Shown: piece by piece, positions 44,271 to 54,105 of the stretch | Layout: every line of letters starts with the position of its first letter | Position numbering within the stretch: the first letter of the stretch is position 1 | Source of the DNA: CAWCUK01 sp963798775 | Lineage (GTDB): Bacteria; Bacteroidota; Ignavibacteria; Ignavibacteriales; Ignavibacteriaceae | Reading direction: 5' to 3' | Length of the DNA: 64,000 nucleotides | NCBI GenBank assembly: GCA_963798775.1 | Contig: CAWCUK010000001.1 | Location: 434,001 to 498,000, forward strand | The notes under the pieces: model-generated | What the model was told of the DNA's origin: nothing | Seen by the model: the letters and a program-made list of their open reading frames with translations, nothing else | Database searches by the model: none | Made by a program: the position numbers and the translations under genes

Positions 44271-47111
44271 TTACTTCAGCAGAATCATTTTTTTTGTAGA
44301 AATAAAATTGCCGGCTTTTAACTGATATATATACATTCCTGATGAAACGTTTATACCCGAGTTATTCTCGCCGTTCCAGTTAACATTATAAATTCCGTTT
44401 TCTTTTTCAGTATTTACCAAAGTTTTTACTTCCCTTCCGAGCATATCGTAAATTTTTAATACAACATACGCAGGAGCAGCTATTTGATAGCTTATTTGTG
44501 TACTCGGGTTGAATGGATTAGGATAATTCTGCATTAAATTAAAATTAGAAACAGAAACATTATTATTAAAAACTTCACTAACATCTGAAATAATTCCCGG
44601 TTCGGGAGCCGGTATTCTTTTGGAAGTATAAATATGAACTTCTCCCGGTTTATAAGTTAATTGATGTACAGGATCATATACATTTATGCTGTCTCCCGAA
44701 AAATAATCGTACCAATAACCTGTATGAGGGAAATTGGGTGTAATATTTTGTTCAACAACATCAAAATTTCCTAATACATCTACATCCATGGTTGAATCAA
44801 GAATTACTAAACGCTTCGTAAAACCATCCGCGCTAAATGTATAATTTTTACTCTCAAAAACAGGATAATCTCTTTTGAGATGAATTAGAGCCGAATAAAC
44901 TTTATATAATTTATTTCTGTACGGATCGTTATAATAATCCCATTTTATAGGCTTATTACCGAGTCGACCGTTAAATTCAATTGAAATATCATAACCCAAT
45001 TCACCGAATTGCCAGATCATTTTAGGGCCGGGTACGGTAAAGAAAAATGCAGCCGCAAGTTTTTGTCTATCTAAAGCTGTATTCAAATTTTTAATATTGT
45101 AATCTCCGCTCGCGTTTCCGTATTGAAGATCTTTATACATCAATCTTTCTTCATCATGGCTCTCCATGTATCCAACTAAATGCGGATCATTCCATCCTCT
45201 TGCTTCATATGAAATTCCGCTCAAATCAGATTTATAACCCATTGAAGCTTCGTTATAACTGTAATTTAAATTTCCCCAGAGTAACATTCCGTCATCAGAT
45301 AAAACTTTTTCCTCACTGTTATCGGCAAAATGTTCAAGAATAACATATGCGGAAGAATCTGCCTGCCATAGTTTATCAGCCATTCTTTCCAAAATATTAA
45401 TTCTACTTTGATCATACTGCCCCCAAAGATTAACATCAGTTCCGCTGTATTTCTGAGTAAAACCTTTTGAAAGGTCAAAACGAAAACCATCTACATGAAA
45501 TTCTTTTAGCCAATACGCGTTCACTCTATCAACATAATATTGAGTAGCGGGACTTTCATGATTGAAATCGTAACCGACATTAAAAGGATGTTTTGCTATT
45601 TGATTAAACCAGGGACTGTTGGCCGCGGGGCGATTGTTTTCCGAATCCCAATATAAACGAACCAGAGGAGATTGGCCGAACGCGTGATTTAAAACTATAT
45701 CAAGAATAACTGCTATTCCGTTTTGATGCGCATAATCTATAAAATCTTTAAAAGCTTCTTTTGTTCCGTAATATTTATCAAGAGCCATATGAAAATCTAC
45801 ATTATAACCCCAGCTTTCATTGCCTTCAAATTCCATTACCGGCATAAGTTCAATAGCGTTTATACCGAGATGTTTTAAGTATCCGAGTGTATCCTTTAAA
45901 GCTTGGTAATCATGCGCGGCAATAAAATCGCGAATCAGTAGTTCATAAATCACTAAATCTGTTTTTTTAGGACGCGCGAACGAATTCACTTTCCATTGAA
46001 ACGGCTGTTTTCCCGGTTCAATTATAGTAGCAATTTCTGAAGTTTTACCTGTGGGATAAGGAATTAAATTAGGATAAGTAGTGCTGCTAATCCATTTGTC
46101 ATTCCAAGGATCACTTATTACAGTTGAATACGGATCGGCAATTCTTAATGTACCATCAACTAAATATTGAAATAAATGTTTATGCTGAGATTGAAGTCCA
46201 TTTATCTGAAGCCAGAATCTTGTACTATCCGGGGTTAATTTCATCATATAATCAGGGTCGGCTTCCCAATTATTAAAATCACCTATTACATAAATAAAAT
46301 CTTTATGCGGCGCAAAAAGAGAAAGAACTATTGAATTATCACCGACATAATTAATTCCGTCCTCAATACCTTCCGGTAGGGCTTCAATAGTTACCGGCGG
46401 ATTTACTATAAAATAAAATGAGTCAACTTTTGTTTTATTATTATAGCCTGTTGCCACAGCAGTTAATAATTTTTTGCCGATAGATGAAGTTATAATCTTA
46501 TAAGATAAAATAGTATCGGCAGTTTGGGCTAATAAATTTCCATCTAGATAAAGAGCAAGATTTTGAGATTTAGAAGACGCGGCGCTAACGGCTAAAGTAT
46601 CATTTAGTTTAGGGAAAACAGGAGATTCTTTCGGTTCAATTATCTGAACATTTAACCCTGATTCATAAATTGGAAGAAAAATATCTCCACCGGTTTCTGT
46701 TTTTCCTTCTAAATAACTTCCGTTTACCTGAGTTCCGCTTCTAAATACTAAAGCAATTTGTAAAATTTTTTCTGATGAAGGAACTTTAAAATATTCTCGG
46801 ACACTTGTACTTATCTTTAATTGATAAAGATCTTGCCCAATTCTCGATAATTTTGGTTCGGTTAGATTATCACCCCAGCCGCTGCCGATAACATAGCGCC
46901 AGTCACTCCCGCTGGAGCTTAAATTAGTTATTACACCAACATGCGCGTAAACATCACCGGTGTAGCCGGCTAACCCTCCGCTGCCTTTTGAGGCATCAAA
47001 AGTAACTGTAATTGAATCGGAATCGGTCGCAAATGACGGAGTCCATGTAATTTGTGCAAAACCAAATTGAATAAATCCAACTATAACTAAGAACATTAGT
47101 TTAATTTTCAT
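44271..47111 (-). CDS. Secreted alpha-amylase-family GH13 enzyme with type IX secretion tail
   Basis: The 946-residue protein starts with a signal peptide ending GFAQ. The N-terminal roughly 150 residues resemble a starch-binding beta sandwich, followed by a linker sandwich and a CBM48-like domain (FIYVIGDFNNWEAD). The GH13 barrel has D546 (FRFDLSKGF), E593 (VILEHFAD) and D653 (ESHDEERL) as the catalytic residues. After a short amylase C domain the last 85 residues are a Por sorting domain (NLMQNYPNPFNPSTQISY and a final GMYIYQLKAGNF). It is predicted to be exported by the type IX system and to hydrolyse starch or glycogen outside the cell. Confidence 0.92.
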   Translation of the reverse strand: MKIKLMFLVIVGFIQFGFAQITWTPSFATDSDSITVTFDASKGSGGLAGYTGDVYAHVGVITNLSSSGSDWRYVIGSGWGDNLTEPKLSRIGQDLYQLKISTSVREYFKVPSSEKILQIALVFRSGTQVNGSYLEGKTETGGDIFLPIYESGLNVQIIEPKESPVFPKLNDTLAVSAASSKSQNLALYLDGNLLAQTADTILSYKIITSSIGKKLLTAVATGYNNKTKVDSFYFIVNPPVTIEALPEGIEDGINYVGDNSIVLSLFAPHKDFIYVIGDFNNWEADPDYMMKLTPDSTRFWLQINGLQSQHKHLFQYLVDGTLRIADPYSTVISDPWNDKWISSTTYPNLIPYPTGKTSEIATIIEPGKQPFQWKVNSFARPKKTDLVIYELLIRDFIAAHDYQALKDTLGYLKHLGINAIELMPVMEFEGNESWGYNVDFHMALDKYYGTKEAFKDFIDYAHQNGIAVILDIVLNHAFGQSPLVRLYWDSENNRPAANSPWFNQIAKHPFNVGYDFNHESPATQYYVDRVNAYWLKEFHVDGFRFDLSKGFTQKYSGTDVNLWGQYDQSRINILERMADKLWQADSSAYVILEHFADNSEEKVLSDDGMLLWGNLNYSYNEASMGYKSDLSGISYEARGWNDPHLVGYMESHDEERLMYKDLQYGNASGDYNIKNLNTALDRQKLAAAFFFTVPGPKMIWQFGELGYDISIEFNGRLGNKPIKWDYYNDPYRNKLYKVYSALIHLKRDYPVFESKNYTFSADGFTKRLVILDSTMDVDVLGNFDVVEQNITPNFPHTGYWYDYFSGDSINVYDPVHQLTYKPGEVHIYTSKRIPAPEPGIISDVSEVFNNNVSVSNFNLMQNYPNPFNPSTQISYQIAAPAYVVLKIYDMLGREVKTLVNTEKENGIYNVNWNGENNSGINVSSGMYIYQLKAGNFISTKKMILLK

Positions 47112-47150
47112 ATTTAACCTTATTTATTAAAATTTTTTGTGCGGAGAAAA

Positions 47151-47585
47151 TTATTCATCATCATTTTTTACTCCGGAAATCTGTACAATAACATTTCGGT
47201 TTCTGGAACGATTATCAAAATCTATAAGAATTATTTGCTGCCAGGTCCCGATTAATAATTCGCCGTTATTAAAAGGCACAGTAAAAGAAGCGCCTTGTAA
47301 AGAAGCGCGAATATGAGAATGCCCGTTGCCGTCATGCCAAGTATTATTATGCTGATAATTTTTTTCGGAAGGTATAATTTTCTCAAAGAACGCGGGATAA
47401 TCTTTCATCAATCCGGGTTCATATTCAATAGTAGTAATTCCCGCCGTTGAACCGCTAACAAAAACTAACGCACTTCCCTCATTAAAATTATTTTCCTTAA
47501 CAATATTTTGAACTTCAGTTGTAATGTCTAAAATATCGCAATTTCCTTCAGTTTTTAAGTTGAAGGAATGAGTTTCAATCTTCAT
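47151..47585 (-). CDS. YjbQ/UPF0047 family protein
   Basis: The 144-residue protein matches UPF0047 (secondary thiamine-phosphate synthase type): FVSGSTAGITTIEYEPGL, NNTWHDGNGHSHIRASLQGAS and LLIGTWQQIILIDFDNR. The His cluster in WHDGNGHSH is the expected metal site. The physiological role is unclear. It lies 39 bases upstream of the secreted GH13 gene. Confidence 0.9.
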   Translation of the reverse strand: MKIETHSFNLKTEGNCDILDITTEVQNIVKENNFNEGSALVFVSGSTAGITTIEYEPGLMKDYPAFFEKIIPSEKNYQHNNTWHDGNGHSHIRASLQGASFTVPFNNGELLIGTWQQIILIDFDNRSRNRNVIVQISGVKNDDE

Positions 47586-47687
47586 AATTTTTAATTTTAT
47601 TTTTGAAGAAATGTAAAAATGGAATTAAATTAAATAAGCCCATAAGAATTTTTAACGCTAAATAATTAAACTGTTTTTCTAAAAAAT

Positions 47688-50330
47688 TTACCCTGCTAAA
47701 TATTTAATAATAATTACTTTTAAGTTATCGTAAGCAGTTCGTAATTTTTTTATATTTTCCGCCATCATTCTAAAATTTCCTTCATCAGCGGCGGTTTCTA
47801 AATTAAAGCTTGAATTTCCAACCGCTAAAGCGCCAACCGAAAAACTTGCGCCTTTTATAGTATGCGCTTCCCTTTTTATATTTTCCACATCATTATGTGC
47901 AAAAAGATCACTTACTTTATCCAGCCGTTTTGCAACATCTTCAATATATCCGTTTAAAAGTTCAGATTGAAATTCTTTGTCACCCATACTTATTTTTTCC
48001 AGATGTTCAAAATCAAAATCAATTTCATTTTTAGGCTCTTCAGCAATTGTTTTTTTCGCGGAAGTCTTTCCATGTAAATCCAGCCATTTATCAATTATTC
48101 TAATCAATTGTTCACCGATAATAGGTTTTGATAAATAATCATTCATTCCTGCGTTTAAGCATTTTTCTTTATCACCCATTAAAGCATGCGCGGTAATCGC
48201 AACAATGGGAATTTTATTTTTATCTGAATTTAATTTTCTGATTTCGCCGGAGGCGGTAAAACCGTCCATTTCGGGCATTTGAACATCCATCAAAATGAGA
48301 TCATATGAATCATTTTTAATTGCGTCTAAAGCTTCTTTTCCGTTTGCAACAGCCTCTGTATTATATCCTGCTTCAGTTAAAATTCTAAGCGCAACTTTTT
48401 GATTAATTAAATTATCTTCCGCTAATAATAATTTGAACTTTTTTCTTTCCTGCTTCAAATCTTCATGTTTATTTGTAATTTCCAATGCTGGTGATTCCTC
48501 TTTCAAATCATAAATTCTTTTTAATTCAGGATGTACAGGTTTAACATCTTTTCTAGTTTTTAATTTAACAGTAAAATAAAAATTGCTTCCTTTTCCTTCT
48601 TCACTTTCAACCCCTATTTCCCCGTCCATCATACTTATAAATTCTTTGGAAATAACTAACCCCAAACCTGTACCGCCAAATTTACGTGTATGTGAACCAT
48701 CTATTTGTGAGAAGGCTTTAAATAAATATTGTATTTTATCTTTTGCAATTCCAATCCCGGTATCTTTTACCGACAATTGCAAAACAGCGGTTTCATTTTC
48801 TTCTTTTAATTTTTTGGCCTCTATTAAAATATGTCCTTGATGAGTAAATTTAACCGCATTACTTAATAAATTTAGAATTATCTGGCGTAATCGCGTCGAA
48901 TCTCCTTTAAGATAAACGGGAGTTTCCGGTTCCAGTTTTTGAAGAACAACCAGACCTTTTTCCTTTGCTTTTGCGGAAATAATTGCGATAGCTTCCTCTA
49001 TAATATTCTTTAGATTTATTTCCGTTTCTTCAAGTTCCATTTTTCCGGATTCTATTTTTGAAAGATCCAGAATATCATTGATTATTTCTAATAAAGATTC
49101 AGCCGATTTTTTTGCGCTGGACGCGAATTGTTTTAATTCTGTTTTGCTTTTATAAACTTCACTTTCTATTAAAGCTAAGTAGCCTATAACGCCGTTCATC
49201 GGAGTTCTTATTTCATGGCTCATATTTGCTAAAAATTGACTCTTAGCCGCATTAGAACGAAAAGCCTCTTTTGCTAATTGATCTGATTTTATTTTCTCCG
49301 CTCTTAATTCTGCTTCCGCATTTTTACGCTCTCTTTCGGCATATACTTCCCTTGTTACATCCCGCACGGTTCCTTCAAAATAAATTTTCCCGTTCTCATC
49401 AGATACTTTTCTGTCATTCAATCTTACTATTATTTTTTTACCGTCTTTCTTCTTAAAAGTGATCTGGTAATTTCTTACCTCTTCGTATTTTTCAAGCTGA
49501 AGCAGCAGTTCTTCCCGCTGCTTAGGATCGGCGTAAACATCATTTGAAATATTTAGAGTTTTAAGATCTTCTATATTTTCATATCCTAAAATATTTACAA
49601 GTGCCGGATTAACCGTTAAAAATTTTCCCTCAAAACTTGACTGAAAAATTCCTTCGGCTGAATTATCGACTATGGAATGAAATTTATTTTCAGATTTTTC
49701 AATTAAAAAAGATTTCTCCGCCAGCCGTGTACGAAGTCTAAAATTAACCGCGCTTCCTATAACTGAAATTACACTTAAAAATAAGACGAAAATTACCGAT
49801 TCATACATATTCGGCATAAAATAGATTCTTTGGTCATTAAACAAAATTGCTGACGCAAAAACCAAATTATAATAAATTGCCACAATTATTTGATTTTTAA
49901 TTTCCCAGCTTAAAAATAACGCGGAAGTAAAAATCATTAATCCGACAATTTGGGAATTTACAACAAGAGTCGCCGGTATTAAATAAATCATAAAAGCCGA
50001 AGATAGAATTATTACCATCAGCAAAATATGAACTAATAAAACAGCATGTTTAACACCATTTTTTGTATACAAAAAAGAAAGAATAGAAAAAGCAATTAGT
50101 GTGGAAATTAGTCGGGCAAAATAAACTTGAACCGCAAATTGCGAAAAATGCCGAACTTCAAAAACCATTGCAAATAGTCCGGATACTGCAATTAAAAGAG
50201 CCATAATTTTCAGCGGCGTAAGAAGAAATTCTTGAGTTTCTTTCTTAAGATAATTTCTTTTTTTTTCTGCTAAAACGGCTGATTCATTAAAGATAAAATC
50301 TACAAGAGTATTACTGATGCTTTGAGCCAT
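47688..50330 (-). CDS. Hybrid sensor histidine kinase with receiver and Hpt domains
   Basis: The 880-residue protein has about six N-terminal membrane helices (40-200), a PAS domain (about 215-330), HisKA with ANMSHEIRTPMNG (His372), HATPase (NLLSNAVKFTHQG, GTGLGLVISKEF), a receiver domain with D682 in LILMDVQMPEMDG and a C-terminal Hpt with His823 in AHTIKGASFSVG. All phosphorelay residues are present. No output regulator is adjacent. Confidence 0.94.
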   Translation of the reverse strand: MAQSISNTLVDFIFNESAVLAEKKRNYLKKETQEFLLTPLKIMALLIAVSGLFAMVFEVRHFSQFAVQVYFARLISTLIAFSILSFLYTKNGVKHAVLLVHILLMVIILSSAFMIYLIPATLVVNSQIVGLMIFTSALFLSWEIKNQIIVAIYYNLVFASAILFNDQRIYFMPNMYESVIFVLFLSVISVIGSAVNFRLRTRLAEKSFLIEKSENKFHSIVDNSAEGIFQSSFEGKFLTVNPALVNILGYENIEDLKTLNISNDVYADPKQREELLLQLEKYEEVRNYQITFKKKDGKKIIVRLNDRKVSDENGKIYFEGTVRDVTREVYAERERKNAEAELRAEKIKSDQLAKEAFRSNAAKSQFLANMSHEIRTPMNGVIGYLALIESEVYKSKTELKQFASSAKKSAESLLEIINDILDLSKIESGKMELEETEINLKNIIEEAIAIISAKAKEKGLVVLQKLEPETPVYLKGDSTRLRQIILNLLSNAVKFTHQGHILIEAKKLKEENETAVLQLSVKDTGIGIAKDKIQYLFKAFSQIDGSHTRKFGGTGLGLVISKEFISMMDGEIGVESEEGKGSNFYFTVKLKTRKDVKPVHPELKRIYDLKEESPALEITNKHEDLKQERKKFKLLLAEDNLINQKVALRILTEAGYNTEAVANGKEALDAIKNDSYDLILMDVQMPEMDGFTASGEIRKLNSDKNKIPIVAITAHALMGDKEKCLNAGMNDYLSKPIIGEQLIRIIDKWLDLHGKTSAKKTIAEEPKNEIDFDFEHLEKISMGDKEFQSELLNGYIEDVAKRLDKVSDLFAHNDVENIKREAHTIKGASFSVGALAVGNSSFNLETAADEGNFRMMAENIKKLRTAYDNLKVIIIKYLAG

Positions 50331-50448
50331 ATTTTATTGAGGATTTTGTTGGCCAAAATCTAAGAAATTATTTGATAAAAGTCCTGCCCCGCAATAATCA
50401 AACTAAAAAAACTATAAACTTATTTTTTATTTTCTAAAAGAGCGTGGG

Positions 50449-51039
50449 ATGCTTATATTAGGTACTAAAAAATTTATGCCAGATTTTTTATACTCAATCG
50501 ATCTTTCAATTTTTTACTTTTTTAATAATACTCTTTCTACCGGCGCTTTAGATAAATTTTTCTCCTTAATTACCAATGTAAACAATTGGTATATAGCTTA
50601 CATTCTTCTTCTTTTTATAAGTTATTTTAAAGGCGGGAGAAGAGGGAAAATTGCTGTGGCAGGAGTAATACTATTAATAATTTTTTCGGATCAAATTGGG
50701 GCCAAATTATTAAAAGAGTATTTTCAGCGAATAAGACCATGTAATGCTTTAGACTTTGTAAAAACTCCTCTCGGCTGCACCGGCTCATATTCTTTTCCGT
50801 CTAACCATGCTTTAAATAATTTTGCGGCCGCGGTTTTTTATTACAGACTTTTTCCCAATCTAAAATGGGTTTTATTTGTTGTGGCTTCTCTTATTTCTAT
50901 TTCAAGAATATATTTGGGGCTGCATTATCCTTCGGACATTTTGGGAGGAGCAATTTTAGGCGCGGCATTTGGTTATTTATTTTCCGCAGCAGCATTAAAA
51001 ATTGATAATTATTTTTCAACAGAATCTTCATTAAAATAA
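50449..51039 (+). CDS. PAP2-family membrane phosphatase
   Basis: The 196-residue protein has five to six membrane helices and the three phosphatase motifs: KEYFQRIRP, SFPSNHALN (Asn replaces the common Gly) and SRIYLGLHYPSDILGG. Such proteins remove phosphate from lipid or undecaprenyl pyrophosphates. A second ATG ten codons downstream is possible. It is followed 10 bases later by a GNAT gene. Confidence 0.92.
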   Translation: MLILGTKKFMPDFLYSIDLSIFYFFNNTLSTGALDKFFSLITNVNNWYIAYILLLFISYFKGGRRGKIAVAGVILLIIFSDQIGAKLLKEYFQRIRPCNALDFVKTPLGCTGSYSFPSNHALNNFAAAVFYYRLFPNLKWVLFVVASLISISRIYLGLHYPSDILGGAILGAAFGYLFSAAALKIDNYFSTESSLK

Positions 51040-51049
51040 GGAATAAAAT

Positions 51050-51517
51050 ATGAATGATAAATTATTAATTAGAAAAGCAGAGGAAAAAGATATCCCATTA
51101 ATTATGCAGCTTATTAAGGAATTAGCCGATTACGAAAAATTACTAGATGAAGTTACCGCAACAGAACAAAAGCTTAAACTTACATTATTCGGTGAGCATA
51201 AATACGCCGAAATATTAATTGCCGAATATGATGGAAAGCCCGCGGGACAAGCATTATTCTTCCATAATTATTCTACGTTTCTTGCCAAACCCGGAATTTA
51301 TTTGGAAGATTTATTTGTCCGCCCGGAATTAAGAGGAAAAGGAATCGGGAAAACTTTATTAAATCATCTTATTAAATTAGCAAAAGAAAGAAATTGCGGA
51401 AGAGTTGAATGGTCTGTTTTGGATTGGAATGAACCTTCTATAGAGTTTTATAAAAAAATGGGCGCTGTTCCAATGAATGGTTGGACTATTTTCCGCTTAA
51501 CCGAAGATAAATTTTAA
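51050..51517 (+). CDS. GNAT acetyltransferase, diamine-acetyltransferase-like
   Basis: The 155-residue protein has RKAEEKDIPLIMQLIKELADYEK at residues 6-28, the acetyl-CoA loop VRPELRGKGIGKTLLNHL and the ending VLDWNEPSIEFYKKMGA. This combination resembles spermidine/spermine-type acetyltransferases. Probably co-transcribed with the PAP2 gene. Confidence 0.88.
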   Translation: MNDKLLIRKAEEKDIPLIMQLIKELADYEKLLDEVTATEQKLKLTLFGEHKYAEILIAEYDGKPAGQALFFHNYSTFLAKPGIYLEDLFVRPELRGKGIGKTLLNHLIKLAKERNCGRVEWSVLDWNEPSIEFYKKMGAVPMNGWTIFRLTEDKF

Positions 51518-51584
51518 TCTGAGATAAACGGGAAAAATTTTTCCTCAAAAAAGAGAAATTTCAGCTATTTTTAATAAAAATTTT

Positions 51585-51592
51585 TATCTTTG
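51585..51592 (+). promoter_or_regulatory. Possible Bacteroidota-type -7 element before fabF
   Basis: TATCTTTG matches the TAnnTTTG -7 element known from Bacteroidota and lies 64 bases before the fabF ATG. No clear TTG -33 element is seen at the usual spacing, so the call is weak. Confidence 0.4.
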
Positions 51593-51655
51593 TGGTTTAA
51601 TTCAGTTTTAGAATCAAAAAATAATAAAAACAAGATAATCAAGAAAAGGAACTTT

Positions 51656-52918
51656 ATGTCTAATGGAAACGGCAGACGAGTTGTTGTAACAGGAATGGGA
51701 GCTTTAACTCCGATAGGTTTATCCGTTGAGGAGTTTTGGACAGGAATGATGGAAGGTAAGAGCGGATGCGCACCGATAAAATCATTTGATACTTCTAGAG
51801 TTGAGACAAAATTTGCATGTGAATTAAAAGGATTTGACGCCACTAATTTTATGGATAGAAAAACCGCAAGAAGATTAGACCCTTATGCCCAATATGCAAT
51901 GGCCGCTACTTCACAAGCAATTAAAGACAGTAATATAAATACCGATGAACTTTCGGAAGCTGAAAGAAGCAGAATAGGAGTTATTTTCGGAAGCGGTATC
52001 GGGGGAATACAGACATTCTATAATCAATCTGTTACAAATTATACTGAGGGGCCGAGAAGAGTTTCTCCTTTCTTTATCCCTATGCTTATTCCCGATATTG
52101 CCGCGGGAAGCATCTCTATTCATTATGGATTTAGAGGACCAAATTATTGTATTGTTTCTGCCTGCGCTACCGCAAATAATAATATGATAGACGGATTTCT
52201 TTTAATAAAACATGGAATTGCCGATGTTATAGTTTCCGGCGGAAGTGAGGCGGCAATAAATGAAATAGGAATTGGCGGTTTTAATTCAGCTAAAGCATTA
52301 TCAACAAGAAATGAATCTCCCGAAACCGCAAGCCGTCCTTTTGATGCTACCCGAGACGGATTTGTAATGGGTGAAGGCGGTGGTACAATTATTCTTGAAG
52401 AATTAGAACACGCAATAAATAGGGGAGCAAAAATTTATGCGGAAGTTATTGGAATGGGACTTTCTGCAGATGCGTATCATATAACCGCTCCCCATCCTGA
52501 AGGAACCGGAGCAATTTTAGCGATGGATATGGCTATTAAAGATGCGGGAATAAAACCGGAAGATATCGATTATATCAATATGCATGGAACTTCCACACCT
52601 TTGGGTGATATTGCCGAAACAAAAGCTATTAAAAAAATATTCGGCGATCACGCTTATAAATTAAATGTATCTTCAACAAAAAGTATGACGGGACATTTAC
52701 TTGGTGCAGCCGGTTCTGTGGAAGCAATAGCCTCTATATTGGCTATTACGAATGATACTGTTCCGCCGACAACAAATTTTGAAAATCCGGATCCTGAATG
52801 CGATTTAAATTATACATTTAATAAACCTCAGCAGAGAGAAGTTAATGTAGCCATTAGCAATGCTTTCGGTTTCGGCGGTCATAATACGTCAGTAATTTTC
52901 AGAAAATATTCTGAATAA
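51656..52918 (+). CDS. fabF: 3-oxoacyl-ACP synthase II
   Basis: The 420-residue condensing enzyme elongates fatty acids. It begins RRVVVTGMGALTPIG and has the catalytic Cys170 (VSACATANNNM) with His residues in MHGTSTPLGD and TGHLLGAAGS. I start at the ATG at 51656 with AAAAGGA upstream; a GTG 22 codons earlier has no support. No acpP is next to it, so the gene is outside a complete fab cluster. Confidence 0.96.
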   Translation: MSNGNGRRVVVTGMGALTPIGLSVEEFWTGMMEGKSGCAPIKSFDTSRVETKFACELKGFDATNFMDRKTARRLDPYAQYAMAATSQAIKDSNINTDELSEAERSRIGVIFGSGIGGIQTFYNQSVTNYTEGPRRVSPFFIPMLIPDIAAGSISIHYGFRGPNYCIVSACATANNNMIDGFLLIKHGIADVIVSGGSEAAINEIGIGGFNSAKALSTRNESPETASRPFDATRDGFVMGEGGGTIILEELEHAINRGAKIYAEVIGMGLSADAYHITAPHPEGTGAILAMDMAIKDAGIKPEDIDYINMHGTSTPLGDIAETKAIKKIFGDHAYKLNVSSTKSMTGHLLGAAGSVEAIASILAITNDTVPPTTNFENPDPECDLNYTFNKPQQREVNVAISNAFGFGGHNTSVIFRKYSE

Positions 52919-52936
52919 AGAATCTGCAATTTTATG

Positions 52937-52966
52937 AAAAAGCTGTCATTATTTGGCAGCTTTTTT
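52937..52966 (+). terminator. Terminator after fabF
   Basis: AAAAAGCTGTCA pairs with TGGCAGCTTTTT (one G/U) over a short loop and runs into TTTTTT. Strong intrinsic terminator. Confidence 0.9.
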
Positions 52967-53253
52967 CATTCCTTATCTATCAACATTAAGCAAGTTATTT
53001 CTTTATTATAATTTAAGTTAAAACACTTGACTTAAAAAAAATTTGTTTACAAATTTACAAATGATTTCCGGCAAGGGTTTTATAATATTTAAGGTTACTT
53101 ATTAATCGGGTAATATTTTGAGGGCTTTTCTGCTTAAAAATTATTTATCCATTTGTGAGTTAAATCAGCAATATTATGTATAGTAAAAAGTATCTTCCTT
53201 GCCTAAAGCAAATAACCATAATTCATCATTTTTCACAAACAATGGAGAGCTTT
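52967..53253 (+). other. Upstream region of the small barrel protein
   Basis: AT-rich, no gene. It contains the 14-base inverted repeat ATTTGTTTACAAAT at 53041-53054, overlapping a second ACAAAT copy, directly after a TTGACT at about 53027. This could be an operator or promoter region; no further support is visible. Confidence 0.35.
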
Positions 53254-53838
53254 ATGAGAAGATCATTCACTGTAGTTTTACTAGGTTTATTATTATTGGG
53301 ATTTAGTTCAAATTATGCCCAAAATAGGCCTAATATGAATATAACCGGTCAAGTTAGTTTAAATTTACCCACCGGTGATTTCGGAAGTTCTGCTGCTTTG
53401 GGTTTCGGAGTTAACGGCACATTTGAATATGTAAGCAGTTCACAATTATCATTTACCGGTGCTATAGGATACAATCACTTTGGTCCAAAAGGTGATTTAC
53501 CATCGGGTGCAGATTATAGTATGAACGCTATTCCACTTTTAGCCGGTGTGAGATATTATTTCTCTCACGGTGGTATCAGTCCTTATGTCAGCGGACAAAT
53601 TGGATTATACTTCTTAAGTATAACTTCAAGTTATAGTTACAGCTACGGTGGATTTTCATCTTCTGGTTCAGCAACTGCCAGTGAATCTGATTTTGGGTTT
53701 GTTCCCGGAATCGGCTTTATCTATAGTTTAAATCAAAATTTAAATCTTGATGTTAGCGCAAAATACAACATTATTTCAACTTCGGGGTCGTCAACTTCAT
53801 ATTTTGGGGTTAATGCCGGGGTTCAATTCGGTATTTAA
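53254..53838 (+). CDS. Outer-membrane beta-barrel protein, OmpA/OmpW-like size
   Basis: The 194-residue product has a signal peptide (FTVVLLGLLLLGFSSNYAQ) and alternating strands rich in Gly, Ser and Tyr (GVRYYFSHGGISPYVSGQIG), ending in VQFGI. The form suits an eight-stranded barrel with one serine-rich loop (near 125-145). I chose the ATG at 53254 because GGAG lies 8 bases upstream and the signal peptide starts there; longer frames add an unlikely leader. Function unknown. Confidence 0.72.
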   Translation: MRRSFTVVLLGLLLLGFSSNYAQNRPNMNITGQVSLNLPTGDFGSSAALGFGVNGTFEYVSSSQLSFTGAIGYNHFGPKGDLPSGADYSMNAIPLLAGVRYYFSHGGISPYVSGQIGLYFLSITSSYSYSYGGFSSSGSATASESDFGFVPGIGFIYSLNQNLNLDVSAKYNIISTSGSSTSYFGVNAGVQFGI

Positions 53839-53852
53839 GCTAGTTTAATTTT

Positions 53853-53940
53853 AAGGCTGTCTCTTAATCTTTGCTTAGTTGAGTAGGTAATGAGCACGTA
53901 TTCATAAGGCTTAAAAGAAAGAGACAGTCTTATTTTTTTT
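53853..53940 (+). terminator. Long-looped terminator after the barrel protein
   Basis: AAGGCTGTCTCTT (53853-53865) pairs with AAGAGACAGTCTT near 53919-53931, one G/U, and is followed by a run of eight T. The loop is about 50 bases and contains a smaller ATGA/TCAT pairing, longer than normal for a terminator. Confidence 0.7.
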
Positions 53941-54105
53941 ATCTCATCTTTTTAAATTCTTATTCCTTTCTTAAAAATATTTTTGTAACTGCGCTAGAAT
54001 ATTAAAAAAATTTGTTATGTTTCATTCACATTTTTAAATACTTTTTATAGCAGTTACTTTTAAAATATAAATCTAATCCTATACTTCAATTTAATCTCCA
54101 CTTAA

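Noticed and set aside
50815..50835. PAP2 motif PSNH instead of PSGH as a sign of inactivity
   Set aside because: The catalytic His and the other two motifs are intact and the Gly position varies in the family.
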